This document shows, in pieces, positions 1 to 5,307 of a stretch of 5,307 nt of DNA. Under the pieces are notes generated by a model that worked only from the letters and a program-made list of their open reading frames with translations, was not told where the DNA came from and searched no databases. The first letter of the stretch is position 1, and every line of letters starts with the position of its first letter. The DNA is from Sphingomonadaceae bacterium (GTDB lineage Bacteria; Pseudomonadota; Alphaproteobacteria; Sphingomonadales; Sphingomonadaceae), in assembly GCA_019454625.1 (NCBI GenBank), contig JACFNY010000163.1, positions 1 to 5,307 of the forward strand. Reading direction: 5' to 3'. Both the position numbers and the translations under genes were made by a program.

Positions 1-896
1 GCGCAAAGGGCTATGTCTACGAGGGCGTGCTCGAACCGCCGAAGGGCGAGCTTCCCGACGACTGGGAGCCTGTCGAGCTGACGCTGTTCCGCTCCACCGC
101 GTTCGGCGACGACGTGGACCGGCCGCTCAAGAAATCCGACGGCTCGTGGACCTATTTCGGCGCGGACATGGCCTATCACCGGCTGAAGGCGGAGCGCAGC
201 GACCAGCTGATCGACATCTGGGGGGCGGACCATGCGGGCACGGTGAAGCGCATCCAGGCGGCGGTCGCGGCGCTCACCGGCGGCAAGCCCTTCGACGTGA
301 AGCTGGTGCAGATGGTGCGCCTGTTCCGCGCGGGCGAACCGGTGAAGATGTCGAAGCGTTCGGGCTCGTTCGTGACGCTGGCGGACGTGGTGCGCGAGGT
401 CGGCAAGGACGTCGTGCGCTTCATGATGCTGACGCGCCGCGCCGACGCGCCGCTCGATTTCGACTTCGCGAAGGTCGTCGAGCAGTCGAAGGACAACCCG
501 GTCTTCTACGTGCAGTACGCGCACGCCCGCATCCATTCGCTCGCGCGCCGCGCGGCGGAGGCGGGGATTGCGGTCGGCACGCCGACCGCGGCCGATCTCG
601 CCCGGCTGGACGATACCGAACTCGATCTCGTGCGCCTTGTCGCGCAATGGCCGCGCATCGTCGAGGCGGCGGCGAACGCGCATGAGCCGCACCGCATCGC
701 CTTCTATCTCGGCGATCTCGCCGCCGCGTTCCATGCCAACTGGAACCGGGGCAACGACGACCCGTCGAAGCGCTACCTGATCGAGGGCGACCCCGGCATC
801 ACCAACGCGAGGCTGGCGCTGGCGCGCGGGCTGGGGCAGGTTATCGCCAACGGCCTGCATGTGATGGGCGTGACCCCGGTCGAGGAGATGCACTGA
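1..896 (+). CDS. argS: Arginyl-tRNA synthetase, C-terminal half (5' truncated by window)
   Basis: Class I aminoacyl-tRNA synthetase that attaches arginine to tRNA-Arg in the cytoplasm. Reading is open from base 3 (first residues [16 protein letters not shown]) to TGA at 894-896, giving 297 codons. The family is usually about 570-590 residues, so roughly the first half, including the HIGH motif, lies outside the window. The GTG at 27 is an internal valine, not a start. Visible landmarks are [17 protein letters not shown] near the beginning, the GADH motif of the catalytic core ([13 protein letters not shown]), and the KMSKS-type loop, here KMSKR at 345-359. After it come the DFDF and [16 protein letters not shown] segments that open the all-helical DALR anticodon-binding domain, which runs to the C-terminus. 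No frameshift or missing block is seen. The stop is one base before the SPOR-gene start, suggesting co-transcription. Confidence 0.97.
   Translation, partial: AKGYVYEGVLEPPKGELPDDWEPVELTLFRSTAFGDDVDRPLKKSDGSWTYFGADMAYHRLKAERSDQLIDIWGADHAGTVKRIQAAVAALTGGKPFDVKLVQMVRLFRAGEPVKMSKRSGSFVTLADVVREVGKDVVRFMMLTRRADAPLDFDFAKVVEQSKDNPVFYVQYAHARIHSLARRAAEAGIAVGTPTAADLARLDDTELDLVRLVAQWPRIVEAAANAHEPHRIAFYLGDLAAAFHANWNRGNDDPSKRYLIEGDPGITNARLALARGLGQVIANGLHVMGVTPVEEMH
884..887 (+). promoter_or_regulatory. Shine-Dalgarno site for the SPOR-domain gene, inside the end of argS
   Basis: GGAG within GAGGAG (882-887) lies 10 bases before the ATG at 898. It is embedded in the last codons of argS, so ribosomes ending argS at 894-896 are positioned to reinitiate. 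It supports ATG 898 as the start. Confidence 0.5.
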
Positions 897-897
897 G

Positions 898-1734
898 ATG
901 GCGCGCGGCTATCGGGACGACGAGGACGACGAAGCGCTGCCGTGGCTGGAACCCGCGGAGCCCGAGGACGAAGAGGAAGCGTCATCGTTTCCCTATCGCG
1001 GCCTCATCATCGCGGGCGCCGCCATCGTCGCGATCGTCGCCGTGCTCTGGTTCGTCGCCGAATGGATCGGCGGCGGGCGCGGCCCCGATACCGTCGTCGC
1101 CATCGACGAGGTGCCGCTCATCCAGGCGCCGGAGGGCCCCTACAAGGTCCGCCCCGAGAATCCCGGCGGGCTCGACGTCGATGCCGACAGCCTGACGCAC
1201 TCGGTTGCCGAGGGGCGGGACCCCGGCGGCGAGCTGGCGCTCGACGTGATCCCCGAGGAACCGGTGCCGGTGATCACCACGCCGCCGGTGCGCAGCGCGC
1301 CGGTGCCGGAACCCGGCACGGCGGTGACGGCGGCGGCGCCTCCGTCCGCGCAGAAAGCGCAGCCGAAACCGGCCGAGGCGCCTCCCGCGAAGGAAACGCC
1401 GAAACCGGAGGCACAGAAGCCTGCACCCAAGCCGGAACCGAAACAGGAAACGCCGAAGCCCGAGCCCGTGAAGCCGGCCCCCGCGCAGGCTGCAGGCAAT
1501 GTCACCGTCCAGCTCGGCGCGTTCAACAGCGCGGCGAGCGCCGATCAGGTGTGGTCGAAGCTGTCGGGACGTGTCGGCGCGCTCGGCGGCCTTCGCAAGT
1601 CGGTGCAGCCGGTCGAGACCGGCGGCAGGACGCTCTACCGGCTGCGCGCGGGCGGCATCGCCTCCGAAGCGCAGGCGGCGAGCGTCTGCTCCGCCGTGCA
1701 GGCGGCGGGCGAGCAGTGCGTGATCGTGCGCTGA
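898..1734 (+). CDS. Single-pass membrane protein with C-terminal SPOR domain (FtsN-like architecture)
   Basis: A 278-residue protein predicted to sit in the inner membrane with its N-terminus in the cytoplasm. Residues 7-27 are strikingly acidic (13 of 21 are D or E). A hydrophobic segment at about 35-57 follows PYR. Residues 73-91 contain a PLIxAPEGPxKVRPENPGG-type motif, which I recall from alphaproteobacterial SPOR proteins. Residues about 115-200 form a Pro/Ala/Lys/Glu-rich, probably disordered periplasmic linker. Residues 201-278 are the SPOR domain, opening NVTVQLGAF and closing CVIVR. SPOR domains bind septal peptidoglycan glycan strands stripped of stem peptides. The only two cysteines, 264 and 274, are both in the SPOR domain and could form a disulfide. 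The topology equals that of FtsN, and the argS/nagZ context is usual in alphaproteobacteria. The FtsN role is inference, so no symbol is given. It starts one base after the argS stop, with GGAG 10 bases upstream. Confidence 0.9.
   Translation: MARGYRDDEDDEALPWLEPAEPEDEEEASSFPYRGLIIAGAAIVAIVAVLWFVAEWIGGGRGPDTVVAIDEVPLIQAPEGPYKVRPENPGGLDVDADSLTHSVAEGRDPGGELALDVIPEEPVPVITTPPVRSAPVPEPGTAVTAAAPPSAQKAQPKPAEAPPAKETPKPEAQKPAPKPEPKQETPKPEPVKPAPAQAAGNVTVQLGAFNSAASADQVWSKLSGRVGALGGLRKSVQPVETGGRTLYRLRAGGIASEAQAASVCSAVQAAGEQCVIVR
1391..1464 (+). repeat. Imperfect repeat in the SPOR-protein linker (ETPKPE units)
   Basis: Two 20-base copies, 1391-1410 and 1445-1464, differ at two positions. Both differences are third codon positions (AAA/AAG and CCG/CCC), so both copies encode ETPKPE. 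The copies are 54 bases apart, in frame, within a low-complexity P/K/E-rich linker. They look like an old in-frame duplication or compositional convergence inside a flexible spacer, not a regulatory DNA repeat. Confidence 0.6.
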
Positions 1735-1741
1735 GCCGCAC

Positions 1742-2749
1742 GTGACGCCGCTGCTGCTCGGCCTTTCGGGCCTGACGCTCACCGAAGACGAACGCGCGCT
1801 GTTCAGGGCGGCGGATCCGGCGGGCTATATCCTTTTCGGGCGCAACATCGGCGCGCCGGAGCAGGTGCGGGCGCTGACCGCCGAGCTGCGCGCACTGACG
1901 GGGCGGGATGACCTGCCGATCCTCGTCGACCAGGAAGGCGGACGCGTCGCGCGGCTCGGGCCGCCGCACTGGCCGCTGTTCCCGCCCGCACGGCGTTTCG
2001 GCGAGGTGTTCGCCGTCGCGCCCGTCACCGCCATCGAGGCGGCGCGGATCAACGCCAGGGCGATCGCCGTCGTGCTCGCCGGTCTCGGCATCAGCGTCGA
2101 CTGCCTGCCGGTGCTCGACGTGCCGGTGCCGGGGGCGCACGACATCATCGGCGACCGGGCCTATGCGCCGGAGCCGGGCACGGTCGCCTCGCTCGGCGAC
2201 GCGACGCTGCGGGGCCTGCGCGAGGGCGGGGTCGTCGGTGTCGTCAAGCACATCCCGGGACATGGGCGCGCCGCGGCGGACAGCCATCTGGAGCTGCCCG
2301 TGGTGACGGCGGACCGCGCGGCGCTCGAAGCCGATTTCGCGCCGTTCCGCGCGCTCGCCGCCGCGCCGATGGCGATGACCGCGCATGTGCTGTACGAAGC
2401 GCTCGACCCTACCGCCTGCGCCTCGCAGTCGAGGGTGGTCGTCGAGCAGACGATTCGGGGCGCGATCGGCTTCGACGGGCTGCTGATGGCCGACGACCTC
2501 GGCATGAGCGCGCTCGGCGGCACGCTGCCCGAGAAGCTCGCGGGCGTGCTCGCGGCCGGCTGCGACCTCGCGCTCCATTGCAGCGGCGACTTCGCCGAGA
2601 ACGCCGCGCTCTGCGAGGCCGCGCCGTCCATGACCGCCGAAGCGCTGGAACGATTGGCGCGGGCAATGGCGTGGCCCCGGGCGGACGGCGAAACGGACGT
2701 CGCGGCGCTTGTCGCGAGGCGCGACGCGCTGTTAGTCTCCGCCGCATGA
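1742..2749 (+). CDS. nagZ: Beta-N-acetylhexosaminidase (GH3), peptidoglycan recycling
   Basis: A 335-residue family GH3 enzyme, close to the 341 of E. coli NagZ. It removes GlcNAc from GlcNAc-1,6-anhydroMurNAc (peptides) in the cytoplasm during cell-wall recycling. No signal peptide is present. The product can feed AmpC-type beta-lactamase induction in species that have that circuit, but no such gene is seen here. Visible motifs are DQEGGRVARL from D63, the KHIPGHG loop at 169-175 followed by the D180-S-H182 catalytic dyad typical of NagZ, and ADDLGM at 250-255. D251, the first Asp of that last motif, is the expected nucleophile by family comparison. All key residues are present, so it should be active. 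The GTG start at 1742 matches the usual N-terminus (GLSGxxLTxDE, then GYILFGRN), with no ATG suitably placed. No clear Shine-Dalgarno sequence precedes it, and it probably depends on coupling from the SPOR gene 7 bases upstream. Its TGA overlaps the scpA ATG. Confidence 0.96.
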   Translation: MTPLLLGLSGLTLTEDERALFRAADPAGYILFGRNIGAPEQVRALTAELRALTGRDDLPILVDQEGGRVARLGPPHWPLFPPARRFGEVFAVAPVTAIEAARINARAIAVVLAGLGISVDCLPVLDVPVPGAHDIIGDRAYAPEPGTVASLGDATLRGLREGGVVGVVKHIPGHGRAAADSHLELPVVTADRAALEADFAPFRALAAAPMAMTAHVLYEALDPTACASQSRVVVEQTIRGAIGFDGLLMADDLGMSALGGTLPEKLAGVLAAGCDLALHCSGDFAENAALCEAAPSMTAEALERLARAMAWPRADGETDVAALVARRDALLVSAA

Positions 2750-3507
2750 CCGGGATCGTCTCGATCGACTTCAACGGCAGCGAAAGCGAACGCCTGAACC
2801 TCGACATCGAGGGGTGGGAAGGGCCGCTCGACGTGCTCTTGCACCTCGCGCGGGCGCAGAAGGTCGATCTGGCGCGAATCTCGATCCTCGAACTCGTCGA
2901 GCAGTATCTCGCCTTCATCGCCGACGCGAAGACGCTGCGGCTGGAGCTTGCCGCCGATTATCTGGTGATGGCGGCGTGGCTCGCCTACCTCAAGTCCTGC
3001 CTGCTGCTGCCGAAGGAGGAGCAGGATGAGCCGAGCGCCGAGGAGCTGGCGCTGCGCCTGCAACTCCGCCTCCAGCGGCTCGACGCGATGCGCGACGCGG
3101 GCGCGCGGCTGATGGCGCGCGACCAGATCGGGCGCGACGCCTTCATGCGCGGCGCGCCGGAGGGCGTGCGCGTGGTGAAGAACGCCGCGTGGGATTGCGA
3201 GCTCTACGATCTGCTGAAGGCCTACGGCGCGATCAAAGGCCGGCAGGGACCGCGCGAGTACGCCGTGCGGCGGCGGCCCGTCTTCTCGCTCGAAGAGGCG
3301 CTGGAACGCCTCGAATCGCTGCTCGGCACCGCGCTCGACTGGACCGTGCTGTCGAGCTTCCTGCCGGCCGGCATCACCGACGACGACTTCCGCCGGTCGA
3401 GCGTCGCGAGCAGCTTCGTCGCCGCGCTCGAACTCACGCGGCTCGGCAAGACCGAGCTGTCGCAGGCGGACAGCTTCGCCCCCCTCTATCTCAGAAAGCG
3501 CCAATGA
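2746..3507 (+). CDS. scpA: Segregation and condensation protein A (kleisin)
   Basis: A 253-residue kleisin subunit of the SMC-ScpAB condensin, which organises and helps segregate chromosomes. ScpA bridges the SMC heads and binds an ScpB dimer. The N-terminal segment shows the family signature WEGPLDVLLHLARAQKVDL from W24, followed by LELVEQYLAF. The helix at about 66-89 (LAADYLVMAAWLAYLKS) completes the SMC-neck-binding N-terminal domain. The middle, from about residue 90, is charged and helical, and the C-terminal winged helix contains SFVAALELTRLGK at 223-235, the SMC-head-binding part. The start is ATG 2746, in a 4-base ATGA overlap with nagZ. An open frame reaches further upstream to about 2578, but that stretch lies inside nagZ and encodes unrelated Arg-rich sequence before the ScpA homology, so it is not used. 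There is no obvious Shine-Dalgarno sequence close by, which fits translational coupling to nagZ. Confidence 0.96.
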   Translation: MTGIVSIDFNGSESERLNLDIEGWEGPLDVLLHLARAQKVDLARISILELVEQYLAFIADAKTLRLELAADYLVMAAWLAYLKSCLLLPKEEQDEPSAEELALRLQLRLQRLDAMRDAGARLMARDQIGRDAFMRGAPEGVRVVKNAAWDCELYDLLKAYGAIKGRQGPREYAVRRRPVFSLEEALERLESLLGTALDWTVLSSFLPAGITDDDFRRSSVASSFVAALELTRLGKTELSQADSFAPLYLRKRQ

Positions 3508-4142
3508 GCGACGCGATTGACGACGATCTCCGGTTCCAGCGCATCATCGAGGCGACGCTGTTCGCCGCCGACAAGCCGCTGACGCGCGAGCAGATCGCCG
3601 AGTTCCTGCCCGAAGGCACGCCGGTGCAGCCGCTGCTCGACGCGCTGGCCGAAAGCTACGCGCCGCACGGCGTCAACCTCGTGCAGCGCGGCGGCAAGTG
3701 GCATTTCCAGACGGCGGCGGACCTCGGCGACATATTGCGCCGCGAGGAGGAGCAGTCTCGCAAGCTCTCTCGCGCGGCGCTGGAGACGCTGGCGATCATC
3801 GCCTACCACGAGCCGGTGACACGCGCGCAGATCGAGGAAATCCGCGGCGTTTCCATCTCGAAGGGCACGCTCGACGTGCTGATGGAGGCGGGGTGGGTGC
3901 GCCCGGCGGGCCGCCGCGAGGTGCCGGGGCGGCCGCTGCTCTATGCGACGACGCAGGGCTTCCTCGTCCACTTCGGGCTGACCAGCCGCCGCGACCTGCC
4001 GGGCCTCGCCGAGCTGAAGGCGGCGGGGCTGCTCGAACCGATCGACGCCGCGCTAAACCAGCTCCAGTTCGAAAAGCCGCCCGAAACCCCGGAAGCCGAC
4101 GAGTCCGATGCCGAGGAGGAAATGGACGACAAGGCCCTCTAG
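3504..4142 (+). CDS. scpB: Segregation and condensation protein B
   Basis: A 212-residue winged-helix protein that dimerises and binds the central part of ScpA within the SMC condensin complex. The N-terminal winged helix begins FQRIIEATLFAADKPLTREQIAEFL. The second has the very conserved LSRAALETLAIIAYHEPVTR from residue 88, then IRGVSISKGTLDVLMEAGWV, and GRPLLYATTQGFLVHFGL from residue 142. DLPGLAELKAAGLL follows, and the protein ends in an acidic tail rich in E and D (PEADESDAEEEMDD). The start is ATG 3504, overlapping the scpA stop by ATGA, which is usual for this pair and suggests coupled, near-equal synthesis. An in-frame extension back to 3189 lies within scpA and is not supported by homology. 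The stop is TAG 4140-4142. After it comes the largest gap in the window. Confidence 0.96.
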   Translation: MSDAIDDDLRFQRIIEATLFAADKPLTREQIAEFLPEGTPVQPLLDALAESYAPHGVNLVQRGGKWHFQTAADLGDILRREEEQSRKLSRAALETLAIIAYHEPVTRAQIEEIRGVSISKGTLDVLMEAGWVRPAGRREVPGRPLLYATTQGFLVHFGLTSRRDLPGLAELKAAGLLEPIDAALNQLQFEKPPETPEADESDAEEEMDDKAL

Positions 4143-4184
4143 GATTCGCATTTTTGCTTGCGGGGGACTAGACAGGGGCTGAGA

Positions 4185-4207
4185 CGCCGCCGATATCGCG
4201 GGCGGCG
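4185..4207 (+). other. Hairpin in the tatA leader
   Basis: CGCCGCC at 4185-4191 pairs perfectly with GGCGGCG at 4201-4207 around a 9-base loop, GATATCGCG. The stem is all G-C and ends 5 bases before GGAG of the tatA ribosome binding site. No T-run follows, so it is not an intrinsic terminator. It could stabilise the mRNA end or tune access to the ribosome binding site. In DNA this GC-rich, a chance stem is also possible. Confidence 0.4.
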
Positions 4208-4212
4208 GAAAC

Positions 4213-4216
4213 GGAG
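4213..4216 (+). promoter_or_regulatory. Ribosome binding site of tatA
   Basis: GGAG lies 8 bases before ATG 4225, an ideal spacing and one of the clearest Shine-Dalgarno sequences in the window. It sets the tatA start and fits independent initiation rather than coupling, as the scpB stop is 82 bases away. Confidence 0.7.
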
Positions 4217-4224
4217 TACGGACC

Positions 4225-4449
4225 ATGGGTGGTTTCAGCATCTGGCATTGGCTGATCGTCGGCATCGTCGTCATCCTGCTGTTCGGCAAGGGCCGGATCT
4301 CGGACGTGATGGGCGACCTCGCCAAGGGCATCAAGAGCTTCAAGAAGGGCCTCGCCGAGGACGAAACGCCCGCCCCGCCGCGCCAGATCGGGCAGACCTC
4401 CGATCAGACGATCCGCAGCGAAACGCCGCAGGAAACGCCGCGTAGCTGA
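4225..4449 (+). CDS. tatA: Sec-independent protein translocase subunit TatA
   Basis: A 74-residue inner-membrane protein that oligomerises to form or permit the passage for folded twin-arginine substrates once TatBC has bound them. It opens [21 protein letters not shown]: a very short N-terminus, a transmembrane helix at about 6-20, and the FG hinge at 20-21. An amphipathic helix with [18 protein letters not shown] follows, up to about residue 43, including the conserved F of SFKKG. Position 8 is His, as I recall for alphaproteobacterial TatA proteins, where E. coli has Gln. This residue and the WHW wording separate it from TatB, which has an N-terminal E8 and a GP hinge. The rest is a short polar tail with PAPPRQ and two ETP units. 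At 74 residues it is slightly shorter than E. coli TatA (89), the difference being in the tail. tatB and tatC follow, giving the standard tatABC order. Confidence 0.95.
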   Translation: MGGFSIWHWLIVGIVVILLFGKGRISDVMGDLAKGIKSFKKGLAEDETPAPPRQIGQTSDQTIRSETPQETPRS

Positions 4450-4472
4450 TAGTCCTCCAGCCGGACGGTTAG

Positions 4473-4799
4473 ATGTTCGACGTCGGCGCGCCCGAACTCC
4501 TGCTGATCGCGATCGTCGCGCTTCTTGTCGTGGGGCCGAAGGATTTGCCGCGCCTGCTGCGCACGGTCGGCAACTGGATGGGCAAGGCGCGCGCGACCGC
4601 GCGGCACTTCCGCACCGGTGTCGACGCCATGATCCGCGAGGCGGAGATGGAGGAAATGCAGAAGCAGTGGGAAGCGCAAAACGCCGCGATCATGAAGGCG
4701 CACCCGGAGGCGGAATCGCCACCGCCCACGGGTGAAGCCACCGAGGCCGCCGCGCCGCCCGCCGAAACGCCGCCCGATACCGGCAAGACGCAGCCATGA
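4473..4799 (+). CDS. tatB: Sec-independent protein translocase subunit TatB
   Basis: A 108-residue inner-membrane partner of TatC in the complex that recognises twin-arginine signal peptides. It opens MFDVGAPELLLIAIVALLVVGPKDLP, matching TatB rather than TatA: MFD start, conserved E8 at the membrane edge, transmembrane helix about 7-20, and the G21-P22 hinge at the same positions as in E. coli. An amphipathic helix (LPRLLRTVGNWMGKARATARHF) and a longer charged helix (AMIREAEMEEMQKQWEAQNAA) follow. The protein ends in a Pro/Ala/Glu-rich tail of roughly 30 residues, expected to be disordered. It is shorter than E. coli TatB (171), the difference lying in this variable tail. The start ATG is 23 bases after tatA, with a weak GGACGG 4 bases ahead. 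The stop TGA shares ATGA with the tatC start, which suggests coupled synthesis of the two partners. Confidence 0.95.
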   Translation: MFDVGAPELLLIAIVALLVVGPKDLPRLLRTVGNWMGKARATARHFRTGVDAMIREAEMEEMQKQWEAQNAAIMKAHPEAESPPPTGEATEAAAPPAETPPDTGKTQP

Positions 4800-5307
4800 A
4801 AGACATCGACGACAGCAAGGCCCCGCTGCTCGACCACCTGATCGAGCTGCGCCAGCGCCTGCTCTACTGCGTCATCGCGCTCGTGGTCGCCTTCGCCGCC
4901 TGCTTCACCTTCGCCGACGAGATTTTCGCCTTCCTCGTCCAGCCGCTCGTGAAGGCGCAGGCCTCGCAGCTCATCTACACCAAGCTCTACGAGGCCTTTT
5001 TCGTCGAGATCAAGGTGGCGCTGTTCGCGGCCTTCCTGATCGCCTTCCCGATCATCGCGAACCAGCTCTGGCTGTTCATCGCGCCGGGACTGTATCGCTC
5101 GGAGAAGCGGGCGTTCCTGCCGTTCCTGATCGCGACGCCGATCCTGTTCGCGCTTGGCGCGGCGCTTGCCTACTACGTGGTGATGCCGACCGTCTTCAAG
5201 TTCCTGCTCAGCTTCCAGACGACGGAGGCCGGTATCCCGCAGCAGGCGCTGCCCGCGATGGACGATTACCTGTCGTTCGTGATGGGGCTGATCTTCGCGT
5301 TCGGCTT
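4796..5307 (+). CDS. tatC: Sec-independent protein translocase subunit TatC (3' truncated by window)
   Basis: The polytopic core of the Tat translocase, which binds the twin-arginine signal peptide with TatB. From ATG 4796 the frame stays open for 170 codons to the window end, about two thirds of the usual 250-260 residues and six transmembrane helices. Visible are the cytoplasmic N-terminus HLIELRQRL with E17 (the counterpart of E15 in E. coli), helix 1 at about 22-40, and helix 2 at about 72-93. The cytoplasmic loop WLFIAPGLYRSEKRAF follows, in which F94 and E103 fall at the same numbers as the signal-peptide-binding residues of E. coli TatC. Helix 3 spans about 107-130. The periplasmic loop leads to DDYLSFVMGLIFAFG, the start of helix 4. 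EAFFVEIKVA before helix 2 is typical of alphaproteobacteria. The start overlaps the tatB stop by ATGA. No defects are seen. Confidence 0.95.
   Translation, partial: MKDIDDSKAPLLDHLIELRQRLLYCVIALVVAFAACFTFADEIFAFLVQPLVKAQASQLIYTKLYEAFFVEIKVALFAAFLIAFPIIANQLWLFIAPGLYRSEKRAFLPFLIATPILFALGAALAYYVVMPTVFKFLLSFQTTEAGIPQQALPAMDDYLSFVMGLIFAFG

Larger units (their letters stand above)
4143..4224 (+). promoter_or_regulatory. scpB-tatA intergenic leader, possible tat promoter region
   Basis: This 82-base gap is the only non-coding stretch longer than 23 bases and the place where a separate tatABC promoter would be expected. It contains a short T-rich patch (TTTTT at 4151-4155), unusual in this GC-rich window. 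A loose sigma-70-like pair is possible: TTCGCA at 4145-4150, 17 bases, then CTAGAC at 4168-4173. Neither hexamer is close to consensus, so the promoter call is weak. The hairpin and ribosome binding site are listed separately. No convincing terminator for scpB is seen, so read-through from the upstream genes is likely too. Confidence 0.3.

Noticed and set aside
27..29. GTG as an argS start
   Set aside because: The frame is open back to the window edge and the residues before it (KGYVYEG) belong to ArgS, so it is an internal valine codon.
942..1745. Second-frame open reading (267 codons) over the SPOR gene
   Set aside because: Arg/Gly/Ala-rich low-complexity product from an off-frame reading. 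The 898-1734 frame carries the membrane segment and SPOR domain.
1523..2578. Minus-strand open frame of 351 codons opposite the SPOR gene and nagZ
   Set aside because: Arg/His-rich shadow composition, no known motif, and fully covered by confident sense genes.
2578..2745. Upstream extension of scpA
   Set aside because: The open frame continues into nagZ but encodes Arg-rich sequence unlike ScpA. ATG 2746 in the ATGA overlap gives the normal ScpA N-terminus.
3189..3503. Upstream extension of scpB
   Set aside because: This part is inside scpA and off-frame to it, with no ScpB similarity. ATG 3504 gives the usual N-terminus.
2161..3504. Long open frame on the minus strand (447 codons) opposite nagZ and scpA
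   Set aside because: It lies antisense to two genes with intact family motifs, is rich in Arg, Ala and Glu as expected of a GC-rich shadow frame, shows no recognisable domain and has no convincing start signal.
4147..4162. Possible terminator after scpB (CGCA/TGCG with an internal T-run)
   Set aside because: The stem is only 4 bp and the T-run lies in the loop, not after the stem, so it does not have the form of an intrinsic terminator.
1..5307. Undescribed system, mobile element, CRISPR array, tRNA or rRNA
   Set aside because: Every stretch over 82 bases is explained by a conserved gene. I saw no terminal inverted repeats, spaced direct repeats, tRNA-like fold or transposase, phage or defence motifs.

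Overview
The window is a high-GC, gene-dense, single-strand stretch from what looks like an alphaproteobacterium, most likely a sphingomonad (Sphingomonadales). This rests on the protein sequences (ArgS, ScpB and TatA wording typical of that group), the GC-rich third codon positions and the gene order argS - SPOR protein - nagZ - scpA - scpB - tatA - tatB - tatC, an arrangement I know from alphaproteobacteria. Species cannot be named from this window.

Layout, all on the + strand: the 3' half of argS (1-896); a single-pass membrane protein with a C-terminal SPOR domain (898-1734); nagZ with a GTG start (1742-2749); scpA (2746-3507) and scpB (3504-4142); an 82-base gap holding a perfect 7-bp hairpin and a good Shine-Dalgarno sequence; tatA (4225-4449); tatB (4473-4799); and tatC, cut by the window end (4796-5307). 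Three junctions (nagZ/scpA, scpA/scpB, tatB/tatC) are 4-base ATGA overlaps. argS and the SPOR gene are one base apart, and nagZ follows the SPOR gene by 7 bases. The 4143-4224 gap is the only spacing above 23 bases, so it is the natural place for a second promoter.

The genes share a theme of cell envelope and division. The SPOR protein probably binds septal peptidoglycan, possibly as the FtsN-like division protein. NagZ recycles cell-wall fragments in the cytoplasm. ScpA and ScpB are the non-SMC subunits of condensin. TatA, TatB and TatC form the twin-arginine translocase that exports folded proteins. ArgS charges tRNA-Arg.

I see no mobile element, CRISPR array, RNA gene, prophage gene or defence gene. 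All genes are recognisable conserved housekeeping families with intact motifs, and I find no evidence of an undescribed system. The most interesting details are the SPOR protein's acidic cytoplasmic tail and its conserved post-membrane motif, and the structured leader of tatA.
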